Part shown: positions 42,813-51,093 of the stretch, piece by piece
Position numbering within the stretch: the stretch's first letter is position 1
Layout of the letters: every line of letters starts with the position of its first letter
Assembly: GCA_902778585.1 (NCBI GenBank)
Contig: CACYYD010000005.1
Location: 1-64,000, forward strand
Source: an uncultured Eubacteriales bacterium
Lineage (GTDB): Bacteria; Bacillota; Clostridia; Peptostreptococcales; Anaerovoracaceae
Length of the DNA: 64,000 bases
Reading direction: 5' to 3'
Notes under the pieces: model-generated
Told to the model about the DNA's origin: nothing
The model's input: the letters and a program-made list of their open reading frames with translations, nothing else
The model's database searches: none
Made by a program: the position numbers and the translations under genes

Positions 42813-44171
42813 ATGGAAACACAGAAGAAGAGCAGCGGACTGGCGCTCGTGCCATTCCTGGTGTTCATCGTGATCTACCTCGGCGCAGGAATCATTCTGC
42901 AGTCCAAGGGCGTAGAGATGGCATTCTACCAGTTCCCTGCAGTAGTAGCAATGTTTATTGCAGTGCTCGTAGCGTTCGCTATGAACTACAAAGCCGGCAT
43001 CAACGAGAATTTCTCGATCTTCGCAAGAGGAGCCGCAAACGAAGACGTAATGGCCATGCTGATGATCTACCTGCTTGCAGGCGCGTTCTCGGCAGTAGCA
43101 GGTGCCATGGGCGGAGTTGACGCAACAGTTAACCTGGGCGTTTCGATTATCCCGGCATCGCTTCTGACAGCAGGTCTCTTCGTTATCGCTGCATTCCTCG
43201 CAACAGCAACAGGTACATCGATGGGAACCATCGGAGCTCTTGTACCTATCGCGCTGGGCGTAGTCGACAAGGCGGGCCTGAGCCTTCCTCTCGTTATGGC
43301 AGCTGTAGTTTCCGGCGCTATGTTCGGAGATAACCTGTCCATGATCTCGGATACAACTATCGCAGCTACAAGAACACAGAAGGTCGAACTCAAGGACAAG
43401 TTCCGCACAAACTTCTGGATCTCGCTTCCTGCAGCAGTCGTTACCATCGTTCTGCTCATAATCTTCGGTAGACCGGAGACAGCCCAGGCTATTACCGTTG
43501 ATTCGTTCTCAATCGTGAAGGTTATCCCTTACATCCTGGTACTCGTTCTTGCTCTTATCGGCATGAACGTATTCCTGGTACTCACGATCGGAATCTTCGC
43601 AGCAGGCATCATCGGAATGGCATACGGAGACATCACATTCATGGATTTCGCAACCAATATCTGGGACGGATTCCAGGGAATGATCGAGGTATTCCTGCTG
43701 TCCATGCTCTGCGGCGGAATCGCAGAAATGGCGAAGCACTACGGCGGACTCAACTGGCTCATCGACAATCTGTCGAAGACTTTCAAGGGCAAGAAGTCGG
43801 CTCAGGTCGGACTCTCCGTACTTGCTGCTCTGACAGACATGGCTACAGCAAACAACACTGTTGCCATCATCGTTGACGGCCCTATGGCAAGAGAGATCAG
43901 CGAGAAGTATGACATCGACCCTAGAAAGACTGCTTCCATCCTCGACATGTTCACATGCATCATGCAGGGACTTATCCCTTACGGAGCACAGTTCCTGGTA
44001 GTTGCAAGCATGTGCGAAGGAAGAGTAAGCCCGCTCGATATCATCCCTAACAACTGGTATCTCTTCCTGCTCGCAGCATTCGCTATCCTGTCGTACTTCG
44101 TTCCTTGGTATGAGAAGATCACTCTCAAGGGCAAGTGGGACTGGAAAGAAAACAAGGTGGTTAACGAGTAA
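42813..44171 (+). CDS. NhaC-family Na+/H+ antiporter-like transporter
   Basis: Integral membrane protein of 452 aa with about eleven hydrophobic segments. Segments such as LLAGAFSAVAGAMGGVDATV, TATGTSMGTIGALVPIALGV, FGDNLSMISDTTIAATRTQ and LTDMATANNTVAIIVDGPM are those of the NhaC antiporter branch, where related proteins exchange sodium for protons or organic anions. Strong AAAGGAG site. Placed alone between a terminator and the methyltransferase gene at 44286, it could bring in a charged methylated substrate or supply sodium-proton balance. Sequence does not decide. Confidence 0.83.
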   Translation: METQKKSSGLALVPFLVFIVIYLGAGIILQSKGVEMAFYQFPAVVAMFIAVLVAFAMNYKAGINENFSIFARGAANEDVMAMLMIYLLAGAFSAVAGAMGGVDATVNLGVSIIPASLLTAGLFVIAAFLATATGTSMGTIGALVPIALGVVDKAGLSLPLVMAAVVSGAMFGDNLSMISDTTIAATRTQKVELKDKFRTNFWISLPAAVVTIVLLIIFGRPETAQAITVDSFSIVKVIPYILVLVLALIGMNVFLVLTIGIFAAGIIGMAYGDITFMDFATNIWDGFQGMIEVFLLSMLCGGIAEMAKHYGGLNWLIDNLSKTFKGKKSAQVGLSVLAALTDMATANNTVAIIVDGPMAREISEKYDIDPRKTASILDMFTCIMQGLIPYGAQFLVVASMCEGRVSPLDIIPNNWYLFLLAAFAILSYFVPWYEKITLKGKWDWKENKVVNE

Positions 44172-44199
44172 CAAACCTCCACATATACAAATGATGAGT

Positions 44200-44226
44200 G
44201 ATGCCGGGCAGATTGCGTCCGGCATC
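44200..44226 (+). repeat. Hairpin between the transporter and methyltransferase genes
   Basis: GATGCCGG (44200-44207) pairs perfectly with CCGGCATC (44219-44226) around an 11-base loop. No T-run follows, so it is more likely an mRNA stability or partial termination element than a full terminator. Confidence 0.5.
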
Positions 44227-44285
44227 GCTTGCGTATAGAATGCATATTGTTATAAGTGCAGAATCAAAGAAACAGGGACAGAACA

Positions 44286-45392
44286 ATGAACATTATAGAA
44301 CAATACGGTCATGGCCTTGAGATACCGAAAGATGAACTTACCGCCATCGAGAGGGACAGGCTTCTGGGCGAAGGCAAGGAAGTCGACCGCATCATGTGCT
44401 GCATCGATACCGGCGAGACGCTGGCTCCAATGATCGGACTCAAGGTAAAGGACTATTATTTTTCATCGCAAAAGATGCTCGAACTGGAACAGTATATCTA
44501 TGACACATTCCATTCGGACGGGGCAGGTCTTTCGACCACACTCCGCGGAATGGCAGAGGCCATGGGATCGAAGATCAGGTATTTTGACCACAATATCGCC
44601 CAGCTCGAGACGCCTGCGCTCGCAAGCCTCGATGACGTGGATCAGGCTAAGCTTGTCGACGTGGACAAGGACGGCAGACTGCCGATAATCCTTGAGGGAC
44701 TCAGGCTCGTAAAAAAGGAACTTGGAGACAAGGTTCCGGTAAGCGGAACAGTCACAGGTCCGTTCACGATCGCGGCGATGGTAGTGGGCACAGAGAACCT
44801 GCTCATCGGGATGATCAAGAAACCTGACAAGGTAAAGCAGCTTATGGAGGTCATCACCGAGAACAACGAGAGATACATCGCAAGGATGCTAGAGATGGGA
44901 GTAGGAGTAGGATTCGCCGATCCTGTAAGCACCACTTCGCTTCTGAGAGTCAAGCAGTACCGCGAGTTCTCGCTTCCGTACTTCCAGCACAACGTCGATT
45001 TCATAAAGAAGAACGGCGGCGGATGCGGACTCCACATCTGCGGAGGATCCCGCAAGCTGTGGGAAGACCTCAACAACACAGGAATCGGATGCTTCGGACT
45101 CGACAACATCGAGGATCTCGAAGAGGCCAAGGAAGTACTCGGACCTCACATGGCTATCCAGGGCAACGTGCCGCCTGTAGATGTTATCAGACTCGGCACA
45201 CCTCAGGACGTACTGAGAGCCAGCAAGGAGTGCATCCGCAAGGCATGGGATTCGCCTAACGGATTCACACTGACATCAGGCTGCCAGACACCGATGGATA
45301 CACCTGCTGAGAACCTTCAGGCAATGATGGATGCGGCAAGGATCTTCGGAAGATATCCGATCGACACCGATCTTCTGAACGCAGACCTGTAG
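44286..45392 (+). CDS. UroD-superfamily corrinoid methyltransferase, paralogue A3
   Basis: Protein of 368 aa with an intact zinc pattern: His250 and Cys252 in LHICGGSRKLW and Cys333 in TSGCQTPMDT. It shares IGLKVKDYYFSSQKMLE and ARMLEMGVGVGFADP type segments with the paralogues at 37233 and 26834. The N-terminus is extended by about 25 residues before the ELTAIERDRLLGEGKEVDRI start. ATG 44286 follows CAGGGACAG. With the transporter upstream it may be a substrate-specific donor methyltransferase feeding the corrinoid protein encoded at 28065. The substrate is unknown. Confidence 0.85.
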   Translation: MNIIEQYGHGLEIPKDELTAIERDRLLGEGKEVDRIMCCIDTGETLAPMIGLKVKDYYFSSQKMLELEQYIYDTFHSDGAGLSTTLRGMAEAMGSKIRYFDHNIAQLETPALASLDDVDQAKLVDVDKDGRLPIILEGLRLVKKELGDKVPVSGTVTGPFTIAAMVVGTENLLIGMIKKPDKVKQLMEVITENNERYIARMLEMGVGVGFADPVSTTSLLRVKQYREFSLPYFQHNVDFIKKNGGGCGLHICGGSRKLWEDLNNTGIGCFGLDNIEDLEEAKEVLGPHMAIQGNVPPVDVIRLGTPQDVLRASKECIRKAWDSPNGFTLTSGCQTPMDTPAENLQAMMDAARIFGRYPIDTDLLNADL

Positions 45393-45424
45393 TCAGTGGC
45401 ATTTCAGAGCCTGCTGCCGCATGA

Positions 45425-45717
45425 GGGTGCAACATGGAGAAGAAAAATCTTCAGTATTACACCCGTAAACGGTTTTCCGGGCTTTGAAGACCGGAAAAAT
45501 GCCGTTTGGGTGTAACTGCCAGGGAAAAAATCTCCGGACTTACACCCGATTTGGCAAAATGGGTGCATAAAAATACTAAAATGCATTCAGAGTTGCACCC
45601 GATGGAAATATCTGCACCGATTCTGACGTGAAAATGGCGGATGCGGTGCAATACACAGAAATTTCAACGAAAACTTACACCCTCGACCGGCCGGAAGGAT
45701 GGCCGGAAGGGGGTGTA
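45425..45717. repeat. Array of hairpins bounded by TTRCACCC / GGGTGYAA
   Basis: A gene-free stretch holding four stem-loops and one single site. Hairpin 1 spans 45457-45515 (TTACACCC to GGGTGTAA, with inner AAACGG/CCGTTT and TTCCGG/CCGGAA, about 20 bp paired). Hairpin 2 spans 45542-45566 (CACCC, ATTT / AAAT, GGGTG). Hairpin 3 spans 45593-45651 (TTGCACC to GGTGCAA). Hairpin 4 spans 45676-45717 (TACACCC to GGGTGTA, inner CCGGCC/GGCCGG). A lone GGGTGCAA is at 45425-45432. Spacing and inner sequence differ, so it is not a CRISPR. It may be a palindromic repeat family, a set of protein sites or structured RNA. Confidence 0.75.
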
Positions 45718-45749
45718 TTTGTGTATGTATAAAGATACAGAAAAAGTTA

Positions 45750-45798
45750 TAAAATATTCATAAATATTCTTGCATAAATATTCATTAGATGTTATAGT
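45750..45798 (+). promoter_or_regulatory. Promoter with overlapping ARG-box-like operator sites
   Basis: TTGCAT at 45770-45775 and TATAGT at 45793-45798 with 17 bases between them form a good promoter. The -35 box lies in TGCATAAATATTCA (45771-45784), which fits the ArgR consensus TGAATwwwwATTCA at nearly every fixed position. A second, weaker copy TTCATAAATATTCT is adjacent (45757-45770), and a further ATAAAATATTC half lies at 45749-45759. The four downstream arg genes make ArgR the natural candidate regulator. Confidence 0.65.
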
Positions 45799-45873
45799 CT
45801 TGCACGTAAAGAAAAAACGCACTGTTCAGACACGGACGGAGCAAACTAAGAAAACGGAAGAGGAGAAATAAAG

Positions 45874-46818
45874 ATGAAAAAGAAATCACTGGTACTGCTG
45901 CTGGCATTCACAATGATATTCACATTTATGCTCGGCGCATGCGGAAGCAAATCAGAAGAGGCACCTGCAGAAGACAGCGCTGCATCAACAGACGTAGCAG
46001 CTGCTTACAACAACATTCTCGCACAGATCGAGAGCGAAGCCGGCGAGACAGACGGACAGCTCACAGTAGCAACATCGCCTGACTTTGCACCGATGGAATT
46101 CGTAGATCTCTCGAGACAGGGTGATGAACAGTACGTTGGTTTCGACGTTCTTCTTGCAAAGGATATAGCCAACAAGCTGGGCAAGGAACTGGTTATCAAG
46201 CCGATGTCATTCGACGCCGTTCAGGCAGCTGTTCAGACAGGCAGCGTAGACATGGGAATCTCCGGATTCAGCTGGACAGAAGAGCGTGCTGAGAACTACT
46301 TCCTCACAAGGTGGTACAAGGCCGGCGACAACGAGACAGAGCAGACCATCATCACAACAAAGGCTAACGACGGAAAGCTGACAACAGCTGACAGCTACAA
46401 CGGCCTCAAGGTCGGAGCTCAGGGCGGATCCCTCCAGAAGATGCTGGTTGAGCAGCAGCTCCCTGGCGCAGAGATGGTACTCTATGAGAACCTGAACGAC
46501 GCTGTAACAGCTCTGATGACAGGCAAGATCGATGCTCTGGCAGTAGCTACAGGAAACGGCGAGGCATTCATCTCGGCTAACCCTGACGATCTGGTCATGA
46601 CAGGATTCCAGTTCGAAGTTGATGAGCTCTACAAGAACAACGTTATCATGATCAACAAGGACAACGCAGAGCTCGGCGAGCAGGTCAACGCTATCCTCGA
46701 TCAGCAGGAGAAGGACAACGTCTGGGATACATGGTATGAAGCATGCCAGCTCCTCGGCGAGATCAAGACAGCTGACGAACTCGGATACGATGATTCGGGC
46801 AACAAGATCACTGAATAA
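45874..46818 (+). CDS. Amino-acid ABC transporter substrate-binding lipoprotein
   Basis: Lipoprotein of 314 aa. The signal peptide ends in the lipobox MLGAC (Cys near residue 23), then an acidic Ala-rich linker. The family 3 binding-protein fold shows LTVATSPDFAPMEFVD, YVGFDVLLAKDIANKLGKEL, VDMGISGFSWTEERAENY and ALMTGKIDALAV. This family binds polar or basic amino acids. The gene is first in a unit with a permease, an ATPase and arginine synthesis genes behind an ARG-box-like promoter, so a basic amino acid is the likely ligand; this is inference. Site AGAGGAG 10 bases before the ATG. Confidence 0.88.
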   Translation: MKKKSLVLLLAFTMIFTFMLGACGSKSEEAPAEDSAASTDVAAAYNNILAQIESEAGETDGQLTVATSPDFAPMEFVDLSRQGDEQYVGFDVLLAKDIANKLGKELVIKPMSFDAVQAAVQTGSVDMGISGFSWTEERAENYFLTRWYKAGDNETEQTIITTKANDGKLTTADSYNGLKVGAQGGSLQKMLVEQQLPGAEMVLYENLNDAVTALMTGKIDALAVATGNGEAFISANPDDLVMTGFQFEVDELYKNNVIMINKDNAELGEQVNAILDQQEKDNVWDTWYEACQLLGEIKTADELGYDDSGNKITE

Positions 46819-46865
46819 CAGGACACCAATCTAAACGATACGATCAGATTCTGAAATAAAAACCA

Positions 46866-46944
46866 CTGCGATCGCTGGCACACGGCCGGAGCTTCTCCGG
46901 AAGCGTGACCGGCGATCCGCTGTGTTTAACGGTGATGATCGCAG
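46866..46944 (+). other. Structured intercistronic RNA region
   Basis: CTGCGATC (46866-46873) pairs perfectly with GATCGCAG (46937-46944) and encloses a second hairpin: CACG (46881-46884) and CCGGAG (46886-46891) with CTCCGG (46895-46900) and CGTG (46904-46907). No T-run follows. Between binding-protein and permease genes such structures often protect the upstream message and set unequal expression. That role is inferred. Confidence 0.5.
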
Positions 46945-46978
46945 ACGATAATTACTGACGATAACGGAGGAAAACATT

Positions 46979-47668
46979 ATGACAATGGGAAAGATATTCC
47001 ATGATATGTGGGATATTTTCATGACATACTACATCGGCCAGGGCCTGCTCTGGACAGGACTCGGCTATACGCTGGCACTTTCGGCCATTGCCGTGATCGC
47101 CGGAGCCATTCTCGGCTCGCTCATGGCGATCGGCAAGATGAGCCGCTTCAAGGTGCTCAACGTCATCATCACGGCTTTTGTCGAGATAATGAGAGGCACC
47201 CCGGCACTGCTGCAGCTCTACATCGCGTACTTCATCGTGCCGATGATCTTCACTTTCGCGGAGATGACACCTTTCGCCTGCGTGGCTGTAGGTCTGTCGC
47301 TCAACTCTGCGGCCTATGTAACTGAGATCATCCGTTCCGGTATCGGCGCAGTCGACAAGGGACAGACTGAGGCTGCAAGGGCTCTCGGACTGACTTCAAA
47401 GACAACGATGCTGAAGGTCGTAATGCCTCAGGCTATCAGGAACATCCTTCCGGCTCTCGGCAACGAGTTTGTCACCATCATCAAGGAGACATCGCTGGCA
47501 TCGACATTCTTCGTCGGTGAGCTCATGACTACATACGCGATCATCAAGGGCATCACCTTTAACGTCATCCCTACACTGATGGATATCGGCGTGGTCTACT
47601 TTGTACTGACATTCACGCTGTCCAAACTGCTGGGAATGGTTGAAAGGAGGATGAAGGCAAGCGCTTAG
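46979..47668 (+). CDS. Amino-acid ABC transporter permease (HisM/GlnP type)
   Basis: Membrane protein of 229 aa with about five helices. GLGYTLALSAIAVIAGAILG at the start, VEIMRGTPALLQLYIAYFIVP, and the EAARALGLTSKTTMLKVVMPQAIRNILPALGNE segment that contacts the ATPase are family signatures. It works with the binding protein encoded upstream and the ATPase that follows 21 bases later. GGAGG lies nine bases ahead of the ATG. Confidence 0.93.
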   Translation: MTMGKIFHDMWDIFMTYYIGQGLLWTGLGYTLALSAIAVIAGAILGSLMAIGKMSRFKVLNVIITAFVEIMRGTPALLQLYIAYFIVPMIFTFAEMTPFACVAVGLSLNSAAYVTEIIRSGIGAVDKGQTEAARALGLTSKTTMLKVVMPQAIRNILPALGNEFVTIIKETSLASTFFVGELMTTYAIIKGITFNVIPTLMDIGVVYFVLTFTLSKLLGMVERRMKASA

Positions 47669-47689
47669 GCGGGGGCCTGAAAGATAATC

Positions 47690-48646
47690 ATGGAAAAGAA
47701 GATAATGCATGACCAGAACATGCTCGACATCAAGAATATTTACAAGAACTTCGGCAGCCTGCAGGTACTCAAGGGCGTTTCGACTACTGTCGACAAAGGC
47801 GAGGTGGTTTCGATCATCGGAGCTTCGGGTTCCGGCAAGTCGACGCTCCTGCGCTGCATGAACCTCCTCGAGGAGCCTACATTCGGCGAGGTATGGATCG
47901 AGGGAAAGCTGATGACACCGGTAGATCCGTATCTGCACTTTGACGTTATCAGGGCTTCGAAGACATACAAGAAGCTCATCGCCCAGGGCATGGACGACAT
48001 GGCTGCGATCACAAAGATCAAGGCTGAGGACCTGCTGCTCGAAAAGCATTCGCAGGAAGGCCCTGAGTACAAGGCTCTCATGGATAAGATCTTCAAGGAG
48101 AACCACATCGACACCAACCTGGGACGCCGCAAGATGAGCATGGTTTTCCAGCAGTTCAATCTCTTCAACAATCTGACCGTGCTTGACAACATCATGCTGG
48201 CACCGGTCGAGACTGCAAAGTACAACAAGGTGAAGGACCTGAACGCCGAGAAGGAGAAGATCCGCGAGCAGGCGATGACCTTCCTGAAGAGGATCGGCCT
48301 CGAGGACAAGGCAGACGTTTATCCGTCAAAGCTCTCCGGCGGACAGAAGCAGCGTATCGCGATCGTAAGGTCGCTCGCTATGAATCCTGACGTAATGCTC
48401 TTCGACGAGCCTACATCGGCTCTCGACCCTGAGATGATCGGCGAAGTACTCGACCTCATGAAGGAACTTGCCGAGACAGGAATGACGATGGTAGTCGTAA
48501 CTCACGAGATGGGATTCGCAAGAGAGGTATCCAACCGTGTACTCTTCGTGGACGAGGGATATATCAAGGAAGAGGGCACACCTGAAGAGGTCTTCGATCA
48601 TCCGAAAGACCCGAGACTGCAGGACTTCCTTTCAAAGATTCTTTAA
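47690..48646 (+). CDS. Amino-acid ABC transporter ATP-binding protein with an internal insertion
   Basis: ATPase of 318 aa, about 70 longer than typical GlnQ/HisP proteins. Walker A is GASGSGKST (residues 44-52), the Q-loop is MVFQQFNLF (151-159), followed by [29 protein letters not shown] and [13 protein letters not shown]. The extra residues lie at about 76-143, between Walker A and the Q-loop, and are charged and helical ([20 protein letters not shown]). The frame is clean, so this is an insertion and not a sequencing error. Its role is unknown. The downstream gene starts 15 bases later. Confidence 0.92.
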   Translation: MEKKIMHDQNMLDIKNIYKNFGSLQVLKGVSTTVDKGEVVSIIGASGSGKSTLLRCMNLLEEPTFGEVWIEGKLMTPVDPYLHFDVIRASKTYKKLIAQGMDDMAAITKIKAEDLLLEKHSQEGPEYKALMDKIFKENHIDTNLGRRKMSMVFQQFNLFNNLTVLDNIMLAPVETAKYNKVKDLNAEKEKIREQAMTFLKRIGLEDKADVYPSKLSGGQKQRIAIVRSLAMNPDVMLFDEPTSALDPEMIGEVLDLMKELAETGMTMVVVTHEMGFAREVSNRVLFVDEGYIKEEGTPEEVFDHPKDPRLQDFLSKIL

Positions 48647-48661
48647 CGGAAAAGGGCACTG

Positions 48662-50110
48662 ATGAACAAAGAAGATATCATCCGATTCATAGATAATGAG
48701 GCCGCGGACGAGATCATTGAGGTCTCGCACAAGGTGTGGGAATATGCCGAACTGTCACTCAAGGAGACGAAGTCGGCAGCACTGTATGTCGAAAAGCTGA
48801 AGGCTCACGGATTTGAAGTGGAGACCGGACACGCCGGGATCGATACCGCGTTTTCCGGCAGGTATGTGTCGGGAAGCGGCAAGCCTGTGATAGGTATCCT
48901 CGGCGAGTTCGATGCACTCTCGGGGCTTTCGCAGAAGGCAGGGAGCACAAAGCCGGAAGAGCTCGTGCCGGGCGGCAGCGGACACGGCTGCGGGCACAAT
49001 ATGCTCGGCGCTGCTTCATTCGGAGCTGCGGTTGCTGTAAAGAAGTATCTCGAGGAGACAGGTGCGGACGGCACGGTCATTTTCTATGGCTGCCCGGGAG
49101 AAGAAGGCGGAGCTTCAAAGGCATTCATGGCCCGCGAGGGGGTATGGAAGAGCCTGGACTGTGCGCTCACATGGCATCCGGGCGGAGAGAACCAGGTATC
49201 CACAGGGACATGCAATTCCTGCGTTCAGGTGCTGTACAAATTCAAGGGCATTGCTGCACATGCCGCGGGAGATCCGGAAAACGGACGCTCTGCGCTTGAT
49301 GCAGTGGAGATAATGAACATAGGCGTCAACTATCTGCGCGAACACATGAAGCGCGAGTGCAGCGTGCACTATGCGATGGTGGACGGCGGAGGCTTTTCGC
49401 CTAATGTTGTGCAGTCGCACGCATCGGTGCTCTACATGATAAGGGCGATCTCCGTTCAGGACACGCTCGACCTGGCGGCAAGGGTGGAAAAATGCGCGGA
49501 AGGCGCCGCCCACATGACAGAGACGAAGTTTGAGAAGGTATTCGTTGACGGCACTGCAAATACGGTGCCGAATACGACTCTCGAGAAGCTATTCCACGAC
49601 AATATGGCTTTCGTTCCGATGCCGGAGTATACGGCTGAGGAACTGGAATTCGCGAAGGCGCTCGATGCGACCTGCCCGGTCACCGGAGAGATACCGGGAG
49701 ACGGAGCGCAGTTCGATCCTGCCATAAGAGAGCAGGTGAAAGTGCTTTCCGAAAACGGCACAAAGTATCTGAACGACTTCCTGATGCCGTTCTACAGCGG
49801 AGACGGTTTTATGCCCGGCTCGACCGACGTCGGAGACGTCAGCTGGCAGACGCCAGCCGCGCAGTTCAACACGGTGTGCTTCACTGCGCACTCGCCGGGC
49901 CATTCCTGGCAGAACGTATCCTGCGGCGCATCTTCAATAGGGGACAAGGGAACGGTATACGCGGCAAAGGTGCTTGCATGTGCTGCCGCTGATATTTATC
50001 AGGACAATTCTATCGCTGAAAAAGCAAAAGAGGAGTTTGAGGCGCGCCTCGGAGGCGGCAGCTACGTCTGCCCGATCCCTGAGGACGCTGTGCCGTACAT
50101 CATAGAATAA
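48662..50110 (+). CDS. M20-family metallo-amidohydrolase (AbgB-like)
   Basis: Enzyme of 482 aa, related to the p-aminobenzoyl-glutamate hydrolase subunit B and aminoacylase group. The di-metal site includes HGCGHNMLGAA near residue 105, CPGEEGGASKAFMAREG with the catalytic glutamates, and TWHPGGENQVS; the dimerisation domain carries GIAAHAAGDPENGRSALDA. It probably releases an amino acid from an N-acyl or amide compound imported by the transporter encoded just upstream. Position before argC leaves open a role in arginine or ornithine supply, but ArgJ already recycles acetyl groups here. Confidence 0.85.
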   Translation: MNKEDIIRFIDNEAADEIIEVSHKVWEYAELSLKETKSAALYVEKLKAHGFEVETGHAGIDTAFSGRYVSGSGKPVIGILGEFDALSGLSQKAGSTKPEELVPGGSGHGCGHNMLGAASFGAAVAVKKYLEETGADGTVIFYGCPGEEGGASKAFMAREGVWKSLDCALTWHPGGENQVSTGTCNSCVQVLYKFKGIAAHAAGDPENGRSALDAVEIMNIGVNYLREHMKRECSVHYAMVDGGGFSPNVVQSHASVLYMIRAISVQDTLDLAARVEKCAEGAAHMTETKFEKVFVDGTANTVPNTTLEKLFHDNMAFVPMPEYTAEELEFAKALDATCPVTGEIPGDGAQFDPAIREQVKVLSENGTKYLNDFLMPFYSGDGFMPGSTDVGDVSWQTPAAQFNTVCFTAHSPGHSWQNVSCGASSIGDKGTVYAAKVLACAAADIYQDNSIAEKAKEEFEARLGGGSYVCPIPEDAVPYIIE

Positions 50111-50123
50111 AAAGGGGAGATCT

Positions 50124-51053
50124 GTGCATAAGGTTTTTATCGACGGAGGCCACGGGACTACAGGCCTCAGGATAAATGAATATCTTGCGGGACGAAGAGA
50201 TATCGAAGTGCTGAGCATCGATCCGGAAAAGAGAAAGGATCTCAGCGCTCGCGTAGACATGATAAAGCAGGCGGATGTCACGATACTCTGCCTGCCCGAC
50301 GCAGCTGCAGCCGAGATCGCGGAGGCTGCTCCTGCGGATTCGGTGATCATAGACACATCTACTGCCCACCGCACCGCTGCGGGATGGACATACGGCATGC
50401 CCGAACTGTCAGGAGACCAGAGGGACGCGATCCGCAGCAGCACAAGGATAGCGAATCCGGGCTGCCACGCAAGCGGCTTCATCCTTCTGGTAAGACCGCT
50501 CATAGACGCTGGACTTCTGGATAAGGATGCGCTTCTCACATGCTTCTGCATGACGGGCTACTCGGGCGGCGGCAAAAAGATGATCGCATCCTATGAGGAT
50601 CCTGAAAGAAACGGGAGCCTCGGCTCGCCCGGCCAGTACGCGCTGGGACAGTCTCATAAGCATCTTCCGGAGATGGTGAAGATGACAGGCCTTGAAAATG
50701 CTCCGTGCTTCAGCCCGGTCGTGGCTGATTTTTACAGCGGGATGGTCATGACAGTTCCGCTGCACACATCACAGCTAAAATGCGGGGCAGGGCCTGATGA
50801 AATAAAGAAGATACTGCATGACAGCTATGACAGTGAGCCGCTCATCACGGTGCACGATGAGGCACCGGAGGGCGGAACGGTCTATTCAGATCCGATGGCC
50901 GGAAACAACGGCATGGAGATGTATGTGACCGGAAATGACGAAAGGGTATTGCTTATCGCTTCATACGACAATCTCGGAAAGGGAGCGTCGGGAGCGGCGG
51001 TCCAGAATCTCAATATCGTTCTCGGAACGGATGAGACAGAAGGACTTGTTTAA
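50124..51053 (+). CDS. argC: N-acetyl-gamma-glutamyl-phosphate reductase, short type (ArgC)
   Basis: NADPH-dependent enzyme of 309 aa for the third step of arginine synthesis. It belongs to the shorter class of ArgC. HKVFIDGGHGTTGLRINEYL starts the nucleotide domain; the catalytic Cys is in ANPGCHASGFILL near residue 114; GYSGGGKKMIASYED and the C-terminal SYDNLGKGASGAAVQNLN are typical. The start is GTG at 50124 behind AAGGGGAG. argJ, argB and argD follow. Confidence 0.93.
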   Translation: MHKVFIDGGHGTTGLRINEYLAGRRDIEVLSIDPEKRKDLSARVDMIKQADVTILCLPDAAAAEIAEAAPADSVIIDTSTAHRTAAGWTYGMPELSGDQRDAIRSSTRIANPGCHASGFILLVRPLIDAGLLDKDALLTCFCMTGYSGGGKKMIASYEDPERNGSLGSPGQYALGQSHKHLPEMVKMTGLENAPCFSPVVADFYSGMVMTVPLHTSQLKCGAGPDEIKKILHDSYDSEPLITVHDEAPEGGTVYSDPMAGNNGMEMYVTGNDERVLLIASYDNLGKGASGAAVQNLNIVLGTDETEGLV

Positions 51054-51093
51054 CTGAAGGCGGCAGGCGCTTTCAGAAGGACAGGAGGTAAGT

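Noticed and set aside
26834..45392. Pyrrolysine-dependent methylamine methyltransferase system
   Set aside because: No MttB, MtbB or MtmB frame with an internal TAG and no pyl genes are seen. The methyltransferases are of the UroD type.
45425..45717. CRISPR array
   Set aside because: The repeated 8-base ends face each other as palindromes, with unequal spacing and palindromic inner sequence. There are no constant direct repeats with uniform spacers and no cas genes.
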